Assembly: GCA_036365455.1 (NCBI GenBank)
Contig: JAWQUS010000025.1
Span: 24,774,001-24,838,000, forward strand
Direction: 5' to 3'
Origin: Macrosoma leucophasiata
Lineage: Eukaryota; Arthropoda; Insecta; Lepidoptera; Hedylidae
DNA length: 64,000 nt
Under the pieces are notes generated by a model, which did not search any database, was not told the DNA's origin, and worked only from the letters and a program-made list of their open reading frames with translations. The translations under genes were made by a program, and so were the position numbers. Shown here piece after piece: positions 29,665-41,148 of the stretch (position 1 is its first letter; every line of letters starts with the position of its first letter).

Positions 29665-30174
29665 TCTATATATCTTATCTTTCTCTCTTAATATCTTTCA
29701 CCTCGAAGTTGTATTTATTTCGGTTTCTTTTGTGGAGACAGTAACGTGGTACAATTTTAAACAACAGTATCCCTCACAATCTAAATAATCCCTTCACATC
29801 CATCAACATGCAGTAAAAACACCGTAAGGCACAGGACCGGATGGGTGACACGGGTCATAAGATGGATGGCTATGGAGTTTTTACGGTTCTATTGTCTTCA
29901 CCTCATCCTTTTATAAAATCTCAAGCCTTTGAAGATTTATTACATGTTTCTTGTGACAGATATATATATAAATATTTTATGCTATCACACATAAATGGAT
30001 CTACGAAGAAAATAAACCAGGTAGACCTGAAGTGGCATTGTTTGAATGTTTTAGTCTATCGAGATGTACGTATGTTTAAAGAGAAAGTACTACCACAGTC
30101 TAAAGAAAACGAACGTGTTAGTACTACATAACCATGTGTATTTCTTCAGTTGATTAAGAAAACGAACATAATAA
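29665..30174. other. Unassigned; one motif shared with 56463
   Basis: ACCACAGTCTAAAGAAAACG at about 30092 is shared with 56463, together with the next ~10 bases. The 96-codon frame at 29841-30131 has no recognisable domain and probably belongs to this unknown repeat. Confidence 0.4.
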
Positions 30175-30394
30175 CTAGCGGCCCGCCCCGGCTTCGCCCG
30201 GTTGCATTTTTACCTTCCCTATCCTATTCATCTTAGCGTAATGTTATATAGCCTAAAGCCTCTTAGCTTAGCTTCTCAATAAATAAACTATACAACACTG
30301 AAATATTTTTTTAAATCGGACCAGTAGTTCCTGAGATTAGCGCGTTCAAACAAATAAACAAACAAACTCTTCAGCTTTATAATATTAGTATAGA
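30175..30394 (-). mobile_element. Miniature Helitron (220 bp)
   Basis: On the - strand: TCTATACTAATATTATAAAG start, GGGGCGGGCCGCTAG end, between host A and T. It is the uninterrupted reference for Helitron-1 at 15853. Confidence 0.85.
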
Positions 30395-30535
30395 TTATAA
30401 AACGCAGTTTAGGGTAATTACTTACTCTAACGAGTAAGAAAAAGGCTTGGTGTGAATAACCCGAGATATGTCGGTGTAAAAATGAAAAAGAACATGCACC
30501 GATGGTTCGGGTATATACATACTAAACAGATATAA

Positions 30536-30690
30536 AATGCGAATGATTACAGAGGTTTAGGAAGATAAAGGCTGACCTACCATGACCAAATAGCTCGAGC
30601 CTGAAAGTGGGGTTAAAAGTCTTAGGAACTTACACTCTCTGCCTACCCCGTACGGGACCTGGCGTGAAGATACATACATACTTATTCTCA
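30536..30690 (+). repeat. RTE-type LINE 3' tail
   Basis: CTGACCTACCATGACCAAAT, CTCTCTGCCTACCCCGTACG and a terminal ATACATACATA run. Matches 45390-45632 and, inverted, 47393-47640 and 55605-55745. A short ATAC-repeat end is usual for RTE-type LINEs. Confidence 0.6.
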
Positions 30691-30694
30691 CTCT

Positions 30695-30977
30695 CATTAC
30701 AAATTATGTGGTCACCTGTAACAAATTTAATTAAAGGGTAAGGGAAACAATTTCAATCACAAATTATTGGAATTTCAAATAGACACCGTGAGATATCAGA
30801 TTCCAAAATTATAGCGAAATCGGCTGTAACCTCTAGACATCTTTGTTTTCATATAATAATTCTCAATTAAAAGAAGCCTTTTTGGATAATAATTTGGAAT
30901 ATAATTTAAATTATAGAATCATACAATTACATGAAATCAGATACCTACGTTTTTGTTGTTCCGTGATGCCTACCTAC
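30695..30977. other. No recognised feature
   Basis: AT-rich; nothing seen. Confidence 0.4.
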
Positions 30978-31266
30978 AAACTTTTTTTTTAATGTAATGG
31001 ATGTGGTAAACAAGCATGCAGTTCACATTGATGTTGAGTGATGACTGCAGCCTATAGACACACACACACAAAGACCAAGGTCAAAATGCAGATGCGTTAC
31101 CACTTCTGAGGCCTATGGTGTTATGCCTCTGTGCCGGAAATTACAGGGCTGTACATTACCACCTGACCGGAACACGATAGTGCTGAAGCACTACCATGTA
31201 GCGGCAAGTATATAAGGTAATGCGGTGGTGCCTACGCCCGCGAGCTCCGTCACTGGAGCTCTACCA
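30978..31266 (-). repeat. Family A copy, full-length
   Basis: T-run and AATGTAATGGATGTGGTAAA to GGAGCTCTACCAAACTG; main subfamily. It ends three bases short of the usual CACCAGT. Confidence 0.9.
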
Positions 31267-31377
31267 AACTGCAAAGGTTTTCACCTGTTTGTTTTTGAAT
31301 TGGACCTTTAATATTGATAGTATCGTAGTAACGTTGCTAGGAACAGAGAGAAGTAAAAATGACCTTGGATGTATCTA

Positions 31378-31430
31378 AAAACCGACCAAGTGCCAGTCGG
31401 ACTCACGCACCGAGGGTTCCGTACCAATTT
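31378..31430 (-). repeat. Isolated family D-type end
   Basis: CCGACCAAGTGCCAGTCGG followed by GAGGGTTCCGTACC is the outer end of the 24600-type element, here without a partner end. Confidence 0.6.
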
Positions 31431-31484
31431 GTAGGTATATAAGTAATTATAAATTCGAATTGCTTAATAAGTATATTGTTATTG

Positions 31485-31838
31485 TTAAGTGAAGCGCGCA
31501 TGGTCCCGCGGCTGGTGTAGATTGAAAGCGATCTACTCGATTAAGCGATACGGGCACGGTCGGGTGTATGATGTGTGATCGACAGTTGCAAATTAAAATG
31601 CGCCTTTCTGTGCTTACGGAGGGCACGTTAAGCCGTCAGTCCCGGTTGGTATCGATAGATAGCGGTCTATAAACCTTGTCAAAGGCCTTATGGGAGTTTG
31701 AAAACTTCCGACAGCGGGTTGGCCACTACCTTATCTCCACTAATCCGCATTGGAGCAGCGTAGTGGAGTAAGCTCCAGGCCTCCTCCCAAGAAGGGGAGA
31801 GACTCGTGCCCAGCAGTGGTTGCCATTATTATTAATAT
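31485..31838 (+). repeat. Family B copy 4, complete
   Basis: GAAGCGCGCATGGTCCCGCG to GAGACTCGTGCCCAGCAG, then TGGTTGCCATTATTATTAA. The ATT-repeat tail gives the polarity: family B is a retroposon with its 3' end at GGTTGCCATT. Confidence 0.85.
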
Positions 31839-32621
31839 TATCGTTAGGTAAAAATACTTTTATCCTGTTGTAAAAATTTACGGTTTTTTGTTTCTAAGAA
31901 TTAACGGTTTTAACAATTTTTTCCTTTCCAGATAGTGAACTTTTAAAATTAGAAAAACAGGATAAATGGAACCTTTTTGCAGTTTTCGGCTATTATAAGC
32001 TGTTGAATTTTTCTACACAACTATAAAATGTTGGTTTCCATTTCTATTCTATTTTTAATGCATAATGCATAATTTGTCTTAATATTTGGTGTTCTTATTT
32101 GCATAATCAGATACCAAACTTTTCAATTGTAAAGACCCAATCGAACCGAACATTTTGTACCTTTAAGTACACTTAGCGCTTGAAACCTAGCACTAGTTTC
32201 CTACAATTATAATTAGATTAAAGAAATATTAAAACAAATACATACAGAAACGAAACCCAAATATAGGTAAATTGATAAAATAATTTGCAAAAGTATGGCC
32301 ACCCTTGTCTATAATACGTTCGGCTAAAAATGGAAAACAGCTCCATTTTACCTTTACACGTGCGAACACCATATGTTTCAATTAACTCTTAAGTTAATTA
32401 AGCAGCCGACTTCATTATCTAAAATTAATATAGATTTATTACACGTATATCAAAATACACCCCTTGATAAGGGTGTCTTTAAATACCTAATTTAACTCGA
32501 GTTGATCAATTTATGAGTTGATTTTCTGGTTAAAAAATAAAATAAACACCTTACACTTACAGCTTCACACCAGGTCCTCTTGTATCTAAACCTGTGAATA
32601 ATGAGCTGTTATCTAAATTTA
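31839..32621. other. No recognised feature
   Basis: AT-rich DNA between family B and the RTE element; no coding or repeat signal seen. Confidence 0.45.
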
Positions 32622-35600
32622 TGGGGGGGAAGCCCGGGTGTGGTCTCGGTGGGAATACTGTTAGCGGGAACAGCATTGCCTAAAAAATTCCGAGAAACCA
32701 CCTGCTGTGTTTGTGGCAGAACACACTTTGAATAGCAGAGCCCGGGCCAGTCCGCGTCATCCACGTCCCCGCCGTCCCCTTTGGGAACTGCTGCAACCGC
32801 GCCAGAGGCGCGCCTGCCACCCCCGTGTTGCAGCTGAGCTGAGGATGCAGGGCGAAAGGCGAACTTTCTGCGCCTAAAAACAGATTTTTACCCGCTAGGG
32901 AGGATACCCGATATAAAACCGAGCGCGCCCGTAAGCTCCGAGGTGGCAGCCCCACCAACAGGCTAGGGTATAGTGGGTTAATCACTCGCTTACCTGAACT
33001 CCTACTGATTAAAGAAACAGAAACAGTGCATAACCGGACCGATCAAACTACGACGACCTTTAGCATGAAAATACGGACACGAGTTGCTTGCTGGAATGTG
33101 CGAACGCTGAGCGCAGACAGTAGACTAGCCCAAGCAGAAGCAGAAATGCTACGTTACAAACTGCAAATACTTGGCCTCAGCGAAGTACGTAGGAATGGAT
33201 TCGGAGAACAACGAACGCCAAGGGGCCTGACACTGCTTTACTCTGGGAAGGAGGATGAAGATGATACCCGTGAGAACGGCGTAGGATTTCTTCTCACCGA
33301 CACAGCGAAGAAGAGCCTCTTGGACTGGAAACCCATCTCGGACCGAATCATTACCGCCCGCTTTAACAGCAAAGCCCGAAAAATATCCATTGTTCAGTGC
33401 TACTCGCCCACTAACATGGCATCAGAAGAAGACAAGGACGACTTCTATAGCGCGCTTAACTCGACCATGAAGAGTATCCGCCAGCAAGACATAGTCATCG
33501 TCATGGGTGATCTGAACGCCAAGGTGGGTACGGACAACGATGGATGCCATAGACACATGGGCACGAACGGGCTAGGAGTTCGCAACGAGAACGGAGAACG
33601 TTTCCTGGATTTCTGTCAGGATAATGATCTTACCATCGGAGGGACTTTATTTATTCACCCGGATCACCATAAGTACACATGGATTTCACCCGATGGAACC
33701 ACCAAGAACCAAATCGACCATGTTGCCATCAGCTCTAAATGGAGGTCGTCGCTGCTCGATGTCCGTAACCGTCGCGGTGCAGACATTGACAGTGATCACC
33801 ACCTACTGGTCTCCGAGCTGCGGCTTAAAGTAGCGGTAACACGCGCTACTGGCGGAACCACAACGCTGGGGCGACGATTTGAAGTGAACAAGCTACAGGA
33901 CCCAGAGACGCGCGACGCCTTCACGCTGGAGCTGTGAAATCGTTTCTCGGTGCTCGAAGCGGACGCCTCTACAGTCGACACGGAGTGAAACCACATCAAA
34001 ATGGCCTACACAGAGACCAGCTCCGCTGTTCTAGGACTTAAAACTCGCTCACACGAGGACTGGATGTCACCGAAAACTTGGAAACTCATTGAAGAAAGAC
34101 GTGATCTTCATCTTAAAATTCTGATGACCGCCGACGCAACAGAGTTGGAAGATTTAAAAAGTCAATATCGCCGTACCCGCAAGTTCATCTACCGAAGTGC
34201 CCGTCGCGACCGACGGCTGTGGGCAGACAGTATTGCTGACTGCGCCCAGCGCGCAGCTGATTCGGGAAATCTGAGGGAGATGTACAAAGCCACGAAGACC
34301 TTAGCCGGTAATCAGAGTTTTAGGAGGAAACCGTTAAAAAGCAAGGAGGGCCAAATGATCGTGACATCGGAGGGACAACTCAAGCGCTGGCGGGAGCACT
34401 TCGAAGAGTTATTCCGCGTCCCCGAAGATCCCGCTGACATCACTACACCTGCGGTCAACTTGCCCTTACAGAATCTGCAAATAGACGTTTCTCCTCCAAC
34501 AGGTGAAGAGGTAATAAAAGCCATCCGTTCCCTCAAAAGCGGTAAGGCCCCAGGAGCAGACCTTGTCACAGCTGAAATGCTAAAAACGGACGTGGCCACC
34601 GCCGCGAACGTGTTGACGCCGCTTCTGCAACGCAGCTGGGAAGCCGAAGAGTTACCGGAGGACTGGAACAAAGGCCTACTTATTACTGTGCCAAAAAAAG
34701 GAGACCTCGCCGAGTGCGGAAACTGGAGAGGCCTAACTTTGCTCTCGATTCCGTCAAAGGTGCTCTGTCGGATCATCTTGGATAGAATGTCGAGAGCCGT
34801 CAATCCTCTTATACGCAGGGAGCAGGCCGGTTTTAGACCTAATCGATCATGCACGGATCAGGTGAACACACTCCGCATCATTTTGGAACAGGCAGCCGAA
34901 TGGCAGAGGGAAATGTATTTGACATTTGTAGACTTCGAGAAGGCCTTTGATACGCTGAAATGGACATGCATCTGGGACCGGCTACGTGAGATAGGTGTCC
35001 CCGAGAAAATTGTACATCTTATTATAGCCATCTACAAGAACCATTCTTGTAAAGTAACACACAATGGACTCGTCTCGGAGGATATACCGGTGCAAGCAGG
35101 TGTACGCCAGGGGTGCCTCCTGTCGCCTCTCCTCTTCCTTGTCGTCCTAGATGGCATTATGCATAATACCACGAACGACAAGCGACGCGGCATAGAGTGG
35201 GGACTGTTTAATGTCCTGGAAGACTTAGACTATGCCGATGACCTATGCTTGCTGAGCCACACACGTGCAGACATGCAAGCCAAACTGAACGACCTACGGC
35301 TAGAGGCTATCAAGACGGGACTCAAGATAAACACCAGAAAGACCCAGGAAACGAGGTGCGGTGCGACGAGTTCTTTGCCGTTACTCATAGGCACAGAGGT
35401 TGTGGAATGTGTCCACAAATTCACTTACCTCGGGAGTGTTGTGTCGGAAGCTGGTGGGACTGAAGAGGACATCGCGTCAAGAATCGCCAAGGCGAGAGCG
35501 ACCTTTGCACAGCTGCGTCCTGTATAGCAATCGCGTAAACTGACTCGGAGAGTTAAACTCAAGATTTTTCGATCCAACGTGAAAACTGTGTTGCTGTATG

Positions 35601-36005
35601 GATGCGAGACGTGGAAGGTCACAAAGGACATCTCGCGCCGACTTCAAGTCTTTGCGAACCGCTGCCTTCGACATATTCTCGGTGTTTACTGGCCCGAGAA
35701 AATCACAAATGAAAACCTGTGGGAGCGCTGCAATGAATACCCGATCGCCCAGCAGATCAAACGCCGAAAATGGAACTGGATTGGCCACATGCTCCGAAGG
35801 GACTCTGACCACATACCGAGGCAAGCCCTAGACTGGAATCCCCAAGGAAAGCGCAAGCGTGGCCGTCCCAAACAGACCTGGCGGAGGTCTATCATCACAG
35901 AGGCGGGGAACATAGGAAGGACCTGGAGTGAAATGAAGCACGAAGCTCAAGACCGACAGGGATGGCGACGCACTGTGGACGCCCTCTGCCCCAGCTAGGG
36001 GACAT
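32622..36005 (+). mobile_element. RTE-type LINE, nearly full-length
   Basis: A GC-rich 5' region (starting near GGGGGGGAAGCCCGGGTG) precedes one long coding frame, 33026-35998, and the element ends shortly after its stop (CATATATACATAGG). Borders are set by the change in base composition; no clear target duplication was found. A minus-strand frame at 32680-32985 lies in the 5' region and is not a gene. Confidence 0.75.
33026..35998 (+). pseudogene. RTE ORF: endonuclease-RT with three stop codons
   Basis: 991 codons in one frame with no frameshift, interrupted only by TGA (33935), TGA (33986) and TAG (35525). Endonuclease motifs are all visible: ACWNVRTLS, GLSEVRR, VMGDLNAKVG, NQIDHVAIS and DSDHHLLVS. 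Reverse transcriptase motifs: KSGKAPGADL, FRPNRSCTDQ, FVDFEKAFDTL, VRQGCLLSPLL and DYADDLCLL. After the third stop the C-terminal region reads LLYGCETWKVT, WIGHMLRRDS and RPKQTWRRS. The context suggests the stops replace an Arg codon (CGA) and two Trp codons, each by one transition. Without those three changes the frame would be whole, so it is a recently dead copy. Confidence 0.9.
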
Positions 36006-36399
36006 ATATACATAGGATCTTAAGTAAAAGTAAGTCATCTAAATTTACGCAAAAGCTATACACTCGGGTGAGAAAATTACCAATGGCATTATAGCTGGGA
36101 AGACCACTCTAAGCTTGACAATAGAATTTCACGATGGAGAAGCTGGTGCCTTTCATCACCCCCAGCTTCTCACGCCAGTGTCGCCCCCGGTCGACCATCG
36201 GATGGGCTGTTCAAGAAAAGATTAAAGAATGGTTCCTTTAAATTACAGGGCCTTTATTGCCTTTCGGCGACTTTCGTTCGCCTACAGATTTCTTCATTTC
36301 TGATTCAATCCAGTAGGGAAACGCCGAGCATAACCCTCTCCATTGACCGCTGAGTGTTTCAAGAATGAGGTTTACATAAACGTTATTAATTTAGACTGT
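36006..36399. other. Unassigned; LINE scrap
   Basis: At about 36290-36365 (TTCTGATTCAATCCAGTAGG, CCTCTCCATTGACCGCTGAG) resembles the reversed C-terminal LINE relic at 27300-27370. The rest is unassigned. Confidence 0.4.
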
Positions 36400-36477
36400 G
36401 TCCGCGAGTTCATCCGCGTAGAACTTATCTAAATTTCTGTTTAGTATCTACGCGGACTAAGTCGTGGGCACAGCTAG
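36400..36477 (+). mobile_element. Helitron 3' end
   Basis: TACGCGGACTAAGTCGTGGG plus CACAGCTAG, followed by T. The hairpin before CTAG is typical; the 5' end was not located. Confidence 0.6.
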
Positions 36478-37330
36478 TTGTGGCATAAATCCTTGAAATT
36501 TTTTTAATGTTCATATTGATCAATATGATGTTGTTTAAATCATGTTTATGGACTGATAGGTACCTACACCTTTTCCCGTACCGCACTTCATAGTGTATGT
36601 GTAGCCTTTTCTTAGTGTTAAGTATATATTTTTAAGGTTCTGTAGATAACTAATTAGCTTATCCTTGTTAAATTTTATATCGCTCTCGAGAATATTGTAA
36701 TATACCTAATTAGCTTTAAAGATATGTTTCAATAGTATTTAAATAGTATTAGAGCTTCGAATGTAAAGGTGCCAGGACAAACCCATTACCTAAGGGTTTT
36801 GTGGCATTTTTGTAGCTACATTTAAATTGTTTTTGTAACTTTTCTTAATAAATAATAATAATAATAATAACTGTCAAATAAATCTTAATAAACAGACGTA
36901 GAAGGATAAAAAAGTTAGAAGGATGAAAATTCATTTCATTAAGCAACAGATACCGAATTTCATGAGGTAGTGCCTACGCTTTGGGGCTGCAGTATTAAAA
37001 TTCTATTGGCAACGATTTGAAACTGTCCACTTGTCACAGCACACTTCTTGAGCATGTATGTTTGTCAAAAATTAAGCAACAACCCCTTTTTTTCCTCTTC
37101 CCACTGCTGGGCACGAGTCTCTCCCCGCTAATGCAGGGAATAAAATAGGGGCAGGGGCACAGGTTTGTTGCCGAAAATAGAACTTGCAGCTGCGTATCTT
37201 TCAAACGAAAAACGCAATGTTTCGAAGTTTAGCTTTAACCCAGTTTCAGCTTGATGCAGTCAACATTTAAAGTATAAATATAAAATACTGGGACGACTGT
37301 TTTAGTGAAATAGCTTTCCGATTAATAAAC
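36478..37330. other. Unassigned; simple repeat
   Basis: (AAT)n at about 36848-36872. At about 37090-37130, CCCACTGCTGGGCACGAGTC resembles the family B end. Nothing else. Confidence 0.4.
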
Positions 37331-37893
37331 GAAAAAACGGTCAAGGGCGTGTCGGGCCACGCGCAGTGTACCGTTCTGTTGTTTTTAAGTTTGAGCAATG
37401 AAAATAAATGAATAAATATTTTCTATGGAGTTTTTCAAAAATTTCGAGAATTACATTTGGTCGACTATTACTCGCAAACTAGTAAAGCCAACTTAAGTGT
37501 GATAGTTTTTCTTTTAATTTCGTTATATGTAGCTACTATTGTCGTAACGTTCGAATTTCTAACAACAACCGTTTAGTCGGTAGAGGGGGGGACACTTGAC
37601 TCTAACGAAAACTGGCACTTTAAAACTAACATTGCAAAGCACACCCCTAACATTTTTGAAAGACCTATCCAAGGATACACTATATAGACACACTATATAG
37701 AAATCGAAAAATAAAAAAATATCCGCGCGTCACATAGTCACATGTGGGGAGGTAAACTAAATAATTTTATTTTTCATGGTTTTATTCTACCACTTTGTCG
37801 TAGTACCAATAGTTTTTGCGCTAAACCGTAGACGGACAGGCAGACAGACAGACATGGCGAAACTATAAGCGTTCCTTGTTTACTACGGAACCT
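37331..37893 (-). repeat. Family D repeat, copy 3
   Basis: Inverted relative to 1433: ACGGTCAAGGGCGTGTCGGG, GTAAAGCCAACTTAAGTG, CTACCACTTTGTCGTAG, (CAGA)n, then TACTACGGAACCTC. Uninterrupted. Confidence 0.8.
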
Positions 37894-38020
37894 CAAAAAA
37901 ATAAATAAAAGACTTCAGAAAGGCACCTTGGTAAATATAATGGGGGGAGATTACCGCTATCCAATTTTTAAAGGTAGCTGAAGAATCTAAGAAGAAGTAA
38001 GGCAGCATCTATATTCCAGT

Positions 38021-38573
38021 GCCTACATAAACAAAGTCACGCGTGAAAGCCATCGACTATAAATTACTTCACTTCACACATATAACAACGAACGAGTCGC
38101 ACCGTTTTTTGCGACGCACCCCCGTCAATCTGTCAGTAGCAAGTCCGCAAGTCGGACCGCGGGACGTTTTTATTTGATGAAGGGACTCTAGACTCATTGT
38201 ATGCGTGATTGGGCTAATTGTTGGATGGCGATTGAATATTTAACCTCCAAATTAACATTGAACGTCTACCTATAGTGTGGAAATTATGCTATTAAATTAT
38301 TTTTATATGTGTGAGAGAGATGTGATTCCGCACTTGAATTAATTTCTTAAGTAAAGCAATAAGTGTGTGATGATAAATTTGTATCTATTGAATTTTATGT
38401 TTCGCCATCCGAGTATCTTAATTTGTGGTGTTGGTGGCGTTGGTGGCATTGGTGGCATTGGTGACATTGATAGCGTTGCTGGCGTTGGTGTTGGTGGTTG
38501 GTGGAGTTGATAGCGTTGGTGACATTAGTGGCCTTGGTGGCGTTAGTCTAATATTAATTACAGAGAAGGATTA
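38021..38573 (+). repeat. 0.5-kb tandem unit, copy 1
   Basis: Contains CGAACGAGTCGCACCG, CGTCAATCTGTCAGTAGC and CCGCAAGTCGGACCGCGG, then AT-rich sequence, and ends in a degenerate GGTGGCATT minisatellite (38428-38565). The next copy follows immediately. Unknown family. Confidence 0.8.
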
Positions 38574-39240
38574 ATGTACAGACACATAGAACAACGAACG
38601 AGTCGCACCGTTTTTGCGACGCACCCCCGTCAATCTGTCAGTAGCAAAGTCCGCAAGTCGGACCGCGGAATGTTTTTATTTGATGAGGGGGCTCTAGACT
38701 CAATGTATGCGTGATTGGGCTAATTGTTAGATGGAAAATAGAATTTTTGACCTCCAAATTAACGTTGAAAGTCTAGATAAAATATGCGAAGTTATGATAT
38801 TAAATTATTTTTAAATGTATGAGAGAGATGTGATCTCGCACGTAAATTAATTTCTTAAGTAAAGCAATAAATAAGTGTGTGATGATAAATTTGTATTTAT
38901 TGAATTTTATTGTTTCGCCATCCGAGTATATTAATTTGTGGTGTTGCTGGCGATGGTGACACTTGTGGCGTTGCTGGCGTTAGTAATGTTGGTGGCGTTG
39001 GTGGCATTGGTGGCATTGGTGGCATTGGTGGCATTGGTGGCATTGGTGACATTGGTGGCATTGGTGGCGTTGGTGGCATTGGTGGCGTTGGTGGCATTGG
39101 TGGCATTGGTGGCATTGGTGGCATTGGTGACATTGGTGACATTGGTGGCGTTGCTGATGTTGGTGGCGTTAGTTGAGTTGATGGCGTTAGTGACATTGGT
39201 GGCTTTGATCGCGTTAGTCTAATATTGTGTACAGAGAAGT
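38574..39240 (+). repeat. 0.5-kb tandem unit, copy 2, long minisatellite
   Basis: Same order as copy 1, about 90% alike by eye. The minisatellite (38936-39222) is longer and more regular: about thirty 9-bp units alternating GGTGGCATT and GGTGGCGTT. Its long open frames on both strands (Gly-Ile-Gly or Pro-Met-Pro repeats) are by-products of the 9-bp period. Confidence 0.85.
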
Positions 39241-39339
39241 ATTAATGCAAATCAGATTTTTTAAGGTTATCCGTTAGCGTTTTCGTATGATCCGAAATTA
39301 ACCAAAAGTTATATCCAAAAAATGCTGTCCAAAGTCACT

Positions 39340-39372
39340 ATTCCACGCGAACGAAGTCGCGGGCACAGCTAG
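39340..39372 (+). mobile_element. Helitron 3' end
   Basis: CACGCGAACGAAGTCGCGGG plus CACAGCTAG before T. It may be the end of an element that includes the 38021-39240 repeat units, which would make those units Helitron cargo. Confidence 0.65.
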
Positions 39373-39432
39373 TATTGGATGAATGATGAATGAATATAAC
39401 CTTTTTTCAGATAGGTGACCTCTTCTACTAAA

Positions 39433-39645
39433 TAAATAAATAAATACGCTTACACTCACAGCCCCACACTAGGTATAAAACTGTATCGTGGGTGTCGTTG
39501 TACACATACAATACATACACAAACACCGAGACCCGAAACAAATATCTGTAGGCCATACAAATATTTGTCCCGGCGCGGGGATCGAATCCGCTACCCTTCG
39601 AAACAAACGGTCGTCTCACACCGTTGGACTAACCGGGTCGTCAAA
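39433..39645 (-). repeat. Family C SINE
   Basis: On the - strand: head GACGACCCGGTTAGTCCAAC, GATCCCCGCGCCGGGAC, ending AGTGTAAGCGTATTTATTT with an ATTT-repeat tail. Confidence 0.85.
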
Positions 39646-39667
39646 AATAAATAAGTTGTCTAAACTT

Positions 39668-39960
39668 AGTTTTAAAACAAATCCTACGTATACGAAATCA
39701 CGCGTAAAATCCATGAAATATAAATATCTTCACTTCACACATAGAACAACGAACGAGTCGCACCGTTTTTTGCGACGCACCCCCGTCAATCTGTCAGTAG
39801 CAAGTCCGCAAGTCGGACCGCGGGACGTTTTTATTTGATAAGGGGACTCTAGACTCATTGTACGTGTGATTGGGCTAATTGTTAGATGGAAATTGATTAT
39901 TTGACCTGAAAGTTATCGTTGAAAATCTGTGACATTTGAAATCATGATATTAAATTAATT
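39668..39960 (+). repeat. 0.5-kb unit, copy 3, truncated
   Basis: From TCCTACGTATACGAAATCAC to ATTAAATTAATTTAACATGT. It lacks the minisatellite and is separated from copies 1 and 2 by the Helitron end and a family C SINE. Confidence 0.8.
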
Positions 39961-39992
39961 TAACATGTGTAAGTAGCGCCGCAAACGGGCCA

Positions 39993-40051
39993 CACGTGAC
40001 GTCACAAACACCGCCACCAGAAGCACAAAGCGGCTACAAAGGTATTTAAAG
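39993..40051 (+). promoter_or_regulatory. Possible promoter-like cluster
   Basis: CACGTG (E-box) overlaps a perfect TGACGTCA (CRE) at 39993-40004, and GTATTTAAAG, TATA-like, follows at about 40042. GC-rich compared with its surroundings. No transcript start or coding frame downstream is evident before the SINE at 40137; chance is possible. Confidence 0.3.
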
Positions 40052-40136
40052 CGCACGACAGCCACTTGTGGCCGGTGGCTGCTGTTTCTTTTTTGAGATT
40101 GAATCTCCGATATATATAATATTATATTATATATTT

Positions 40137-40422
40137 CTACTGGTGGTAGAGCTCCAGTGACGGAGCTCGCGGGCGTAGGCACCACCGCATTACCTAATAT
40201 ACTTGCCGCTAAATGGTAGTGTTCAGCACTATCGTGTTCCGGTCAGGTGGTAATGTACGGTCCTGTAATTGCCGGCACAGAGGCATAACACCCTTAGGCC
40301 TCAGGAGTGGTAACGCATCTGCATTTTGACCTTGGCCTTTGTGTGGGTGTCTATAGGCTGCAGTCATCACTTAACATCAATGTGAACTGCATGCTTGTTT
40401 GCCACTTCCATTACATAAAAAA
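40137..40422 (+). repeat. Family A copy, consensus-like
   Basis: TACTGGTGGTAGAGCTCCAG to CACTTCCATTACATAAAAAA, followed by (TA)n. One of the least changed copies; useful as the type sequence for the main subfamily. Confidence 0.95.
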
Positions 40423-40479
40423 ATATATATATATATATACTTCGATTTTCATATTTATTTCAATCAATAACAAACAGAC

Positions 40480-40765
40480 TACGTAGGTACGTGCGTTGCT
40501 TTCGACTTGAACAGGTCAACTGAGGTAAGGCAGAGATGGGTGGGGAATTGCGCGAATGGCGTGTGACGGCATTTTATAGTGGTCGGTGCGGGCCACAAAA
40601 AGCGAGTAACGCCGATTTGTTTGATAATGTGCCCGGAGTTGACAACAGGTTCGCCACCTGTTACATGGGGCATACTTAACCGACGAATCGTAAGTGTTTG
40701 CATGTATGATTGAATGGATACATTTACCTCTGCCTACCCCTTCGGAGATTACAGGCGTGAAGTTG
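40480..40765 (+). repeat. RTE-type LINE 3' fragment
   Basis: GATGGGTGGGGAATTGCGCG, GTTCGCCACCTGTTACATGG, CCTACCCCTTCGGAGATTAC. Shorter pieces are at 12385 (+) and 28236 (-). No intact coding; the two overlapping minus frames are incidental. Confidence 0.65.
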
Positions 40766-40861
40766 AGTTTAACTTTATTTATAACAACTAGCACGTAGTC
40801 ACGGTTTCGACCATGTGAATTCTGTTTTTATACCTGAAACATTATGGTTAAACAAACAACT

Positions 40862-41148
40862 TTTACTGGTGGTAGAGCTCCAGTGACGGAGCTCGCGGGC
40901 ATAGGCACCACCGCATTACCTAATGTACATGCCGTTAAATGGTAGTGTTCAGCACTATCGTGTTCCGGTCAGGTGGTAATGTACGGCCCTGTAATTTCCG
41001 GCACAGAAGCATAACACCTTAGGCCTCAGGAATGGTAACGCATCTGCATTTTGACCTCAGTCTTTATGTGGATGTCTATAGGCTGCAGTCATCACTTAAC
41101 ATCAATGTGAACTGCAAGCTTGTTTGCCACTTCCATAACATAAAATAA
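40862..41148 (+). repeat. Family A copy, full-length
   Basis: TTACTGGTGGTAGAGCTCCA to CACTTCCATAACATAAAATA; main subfamily, few changes. Confidence 0.95.

Noticed and set aside
29841..30131. 96-codon gene
   Set aside because: No domain; its 3' part is shared with 56463, so it is probably an unknown repeat.
32680..32985. 101-codon minus-strand gene
   Set aside because: It lies in the GC-rich 5' region of the RTE element and has no domain.
38897..39222. Gly-rich or Pro/Met-rich repeat proteins
   Set aside because: A 9-bp period gives open frames in several frames on both strands; this is minisatellite, not coding.
38428..39222. CRISPR-like array
   Set aside because: Units are contiguous 9-mers without spacers, in a eukaryotic setting.
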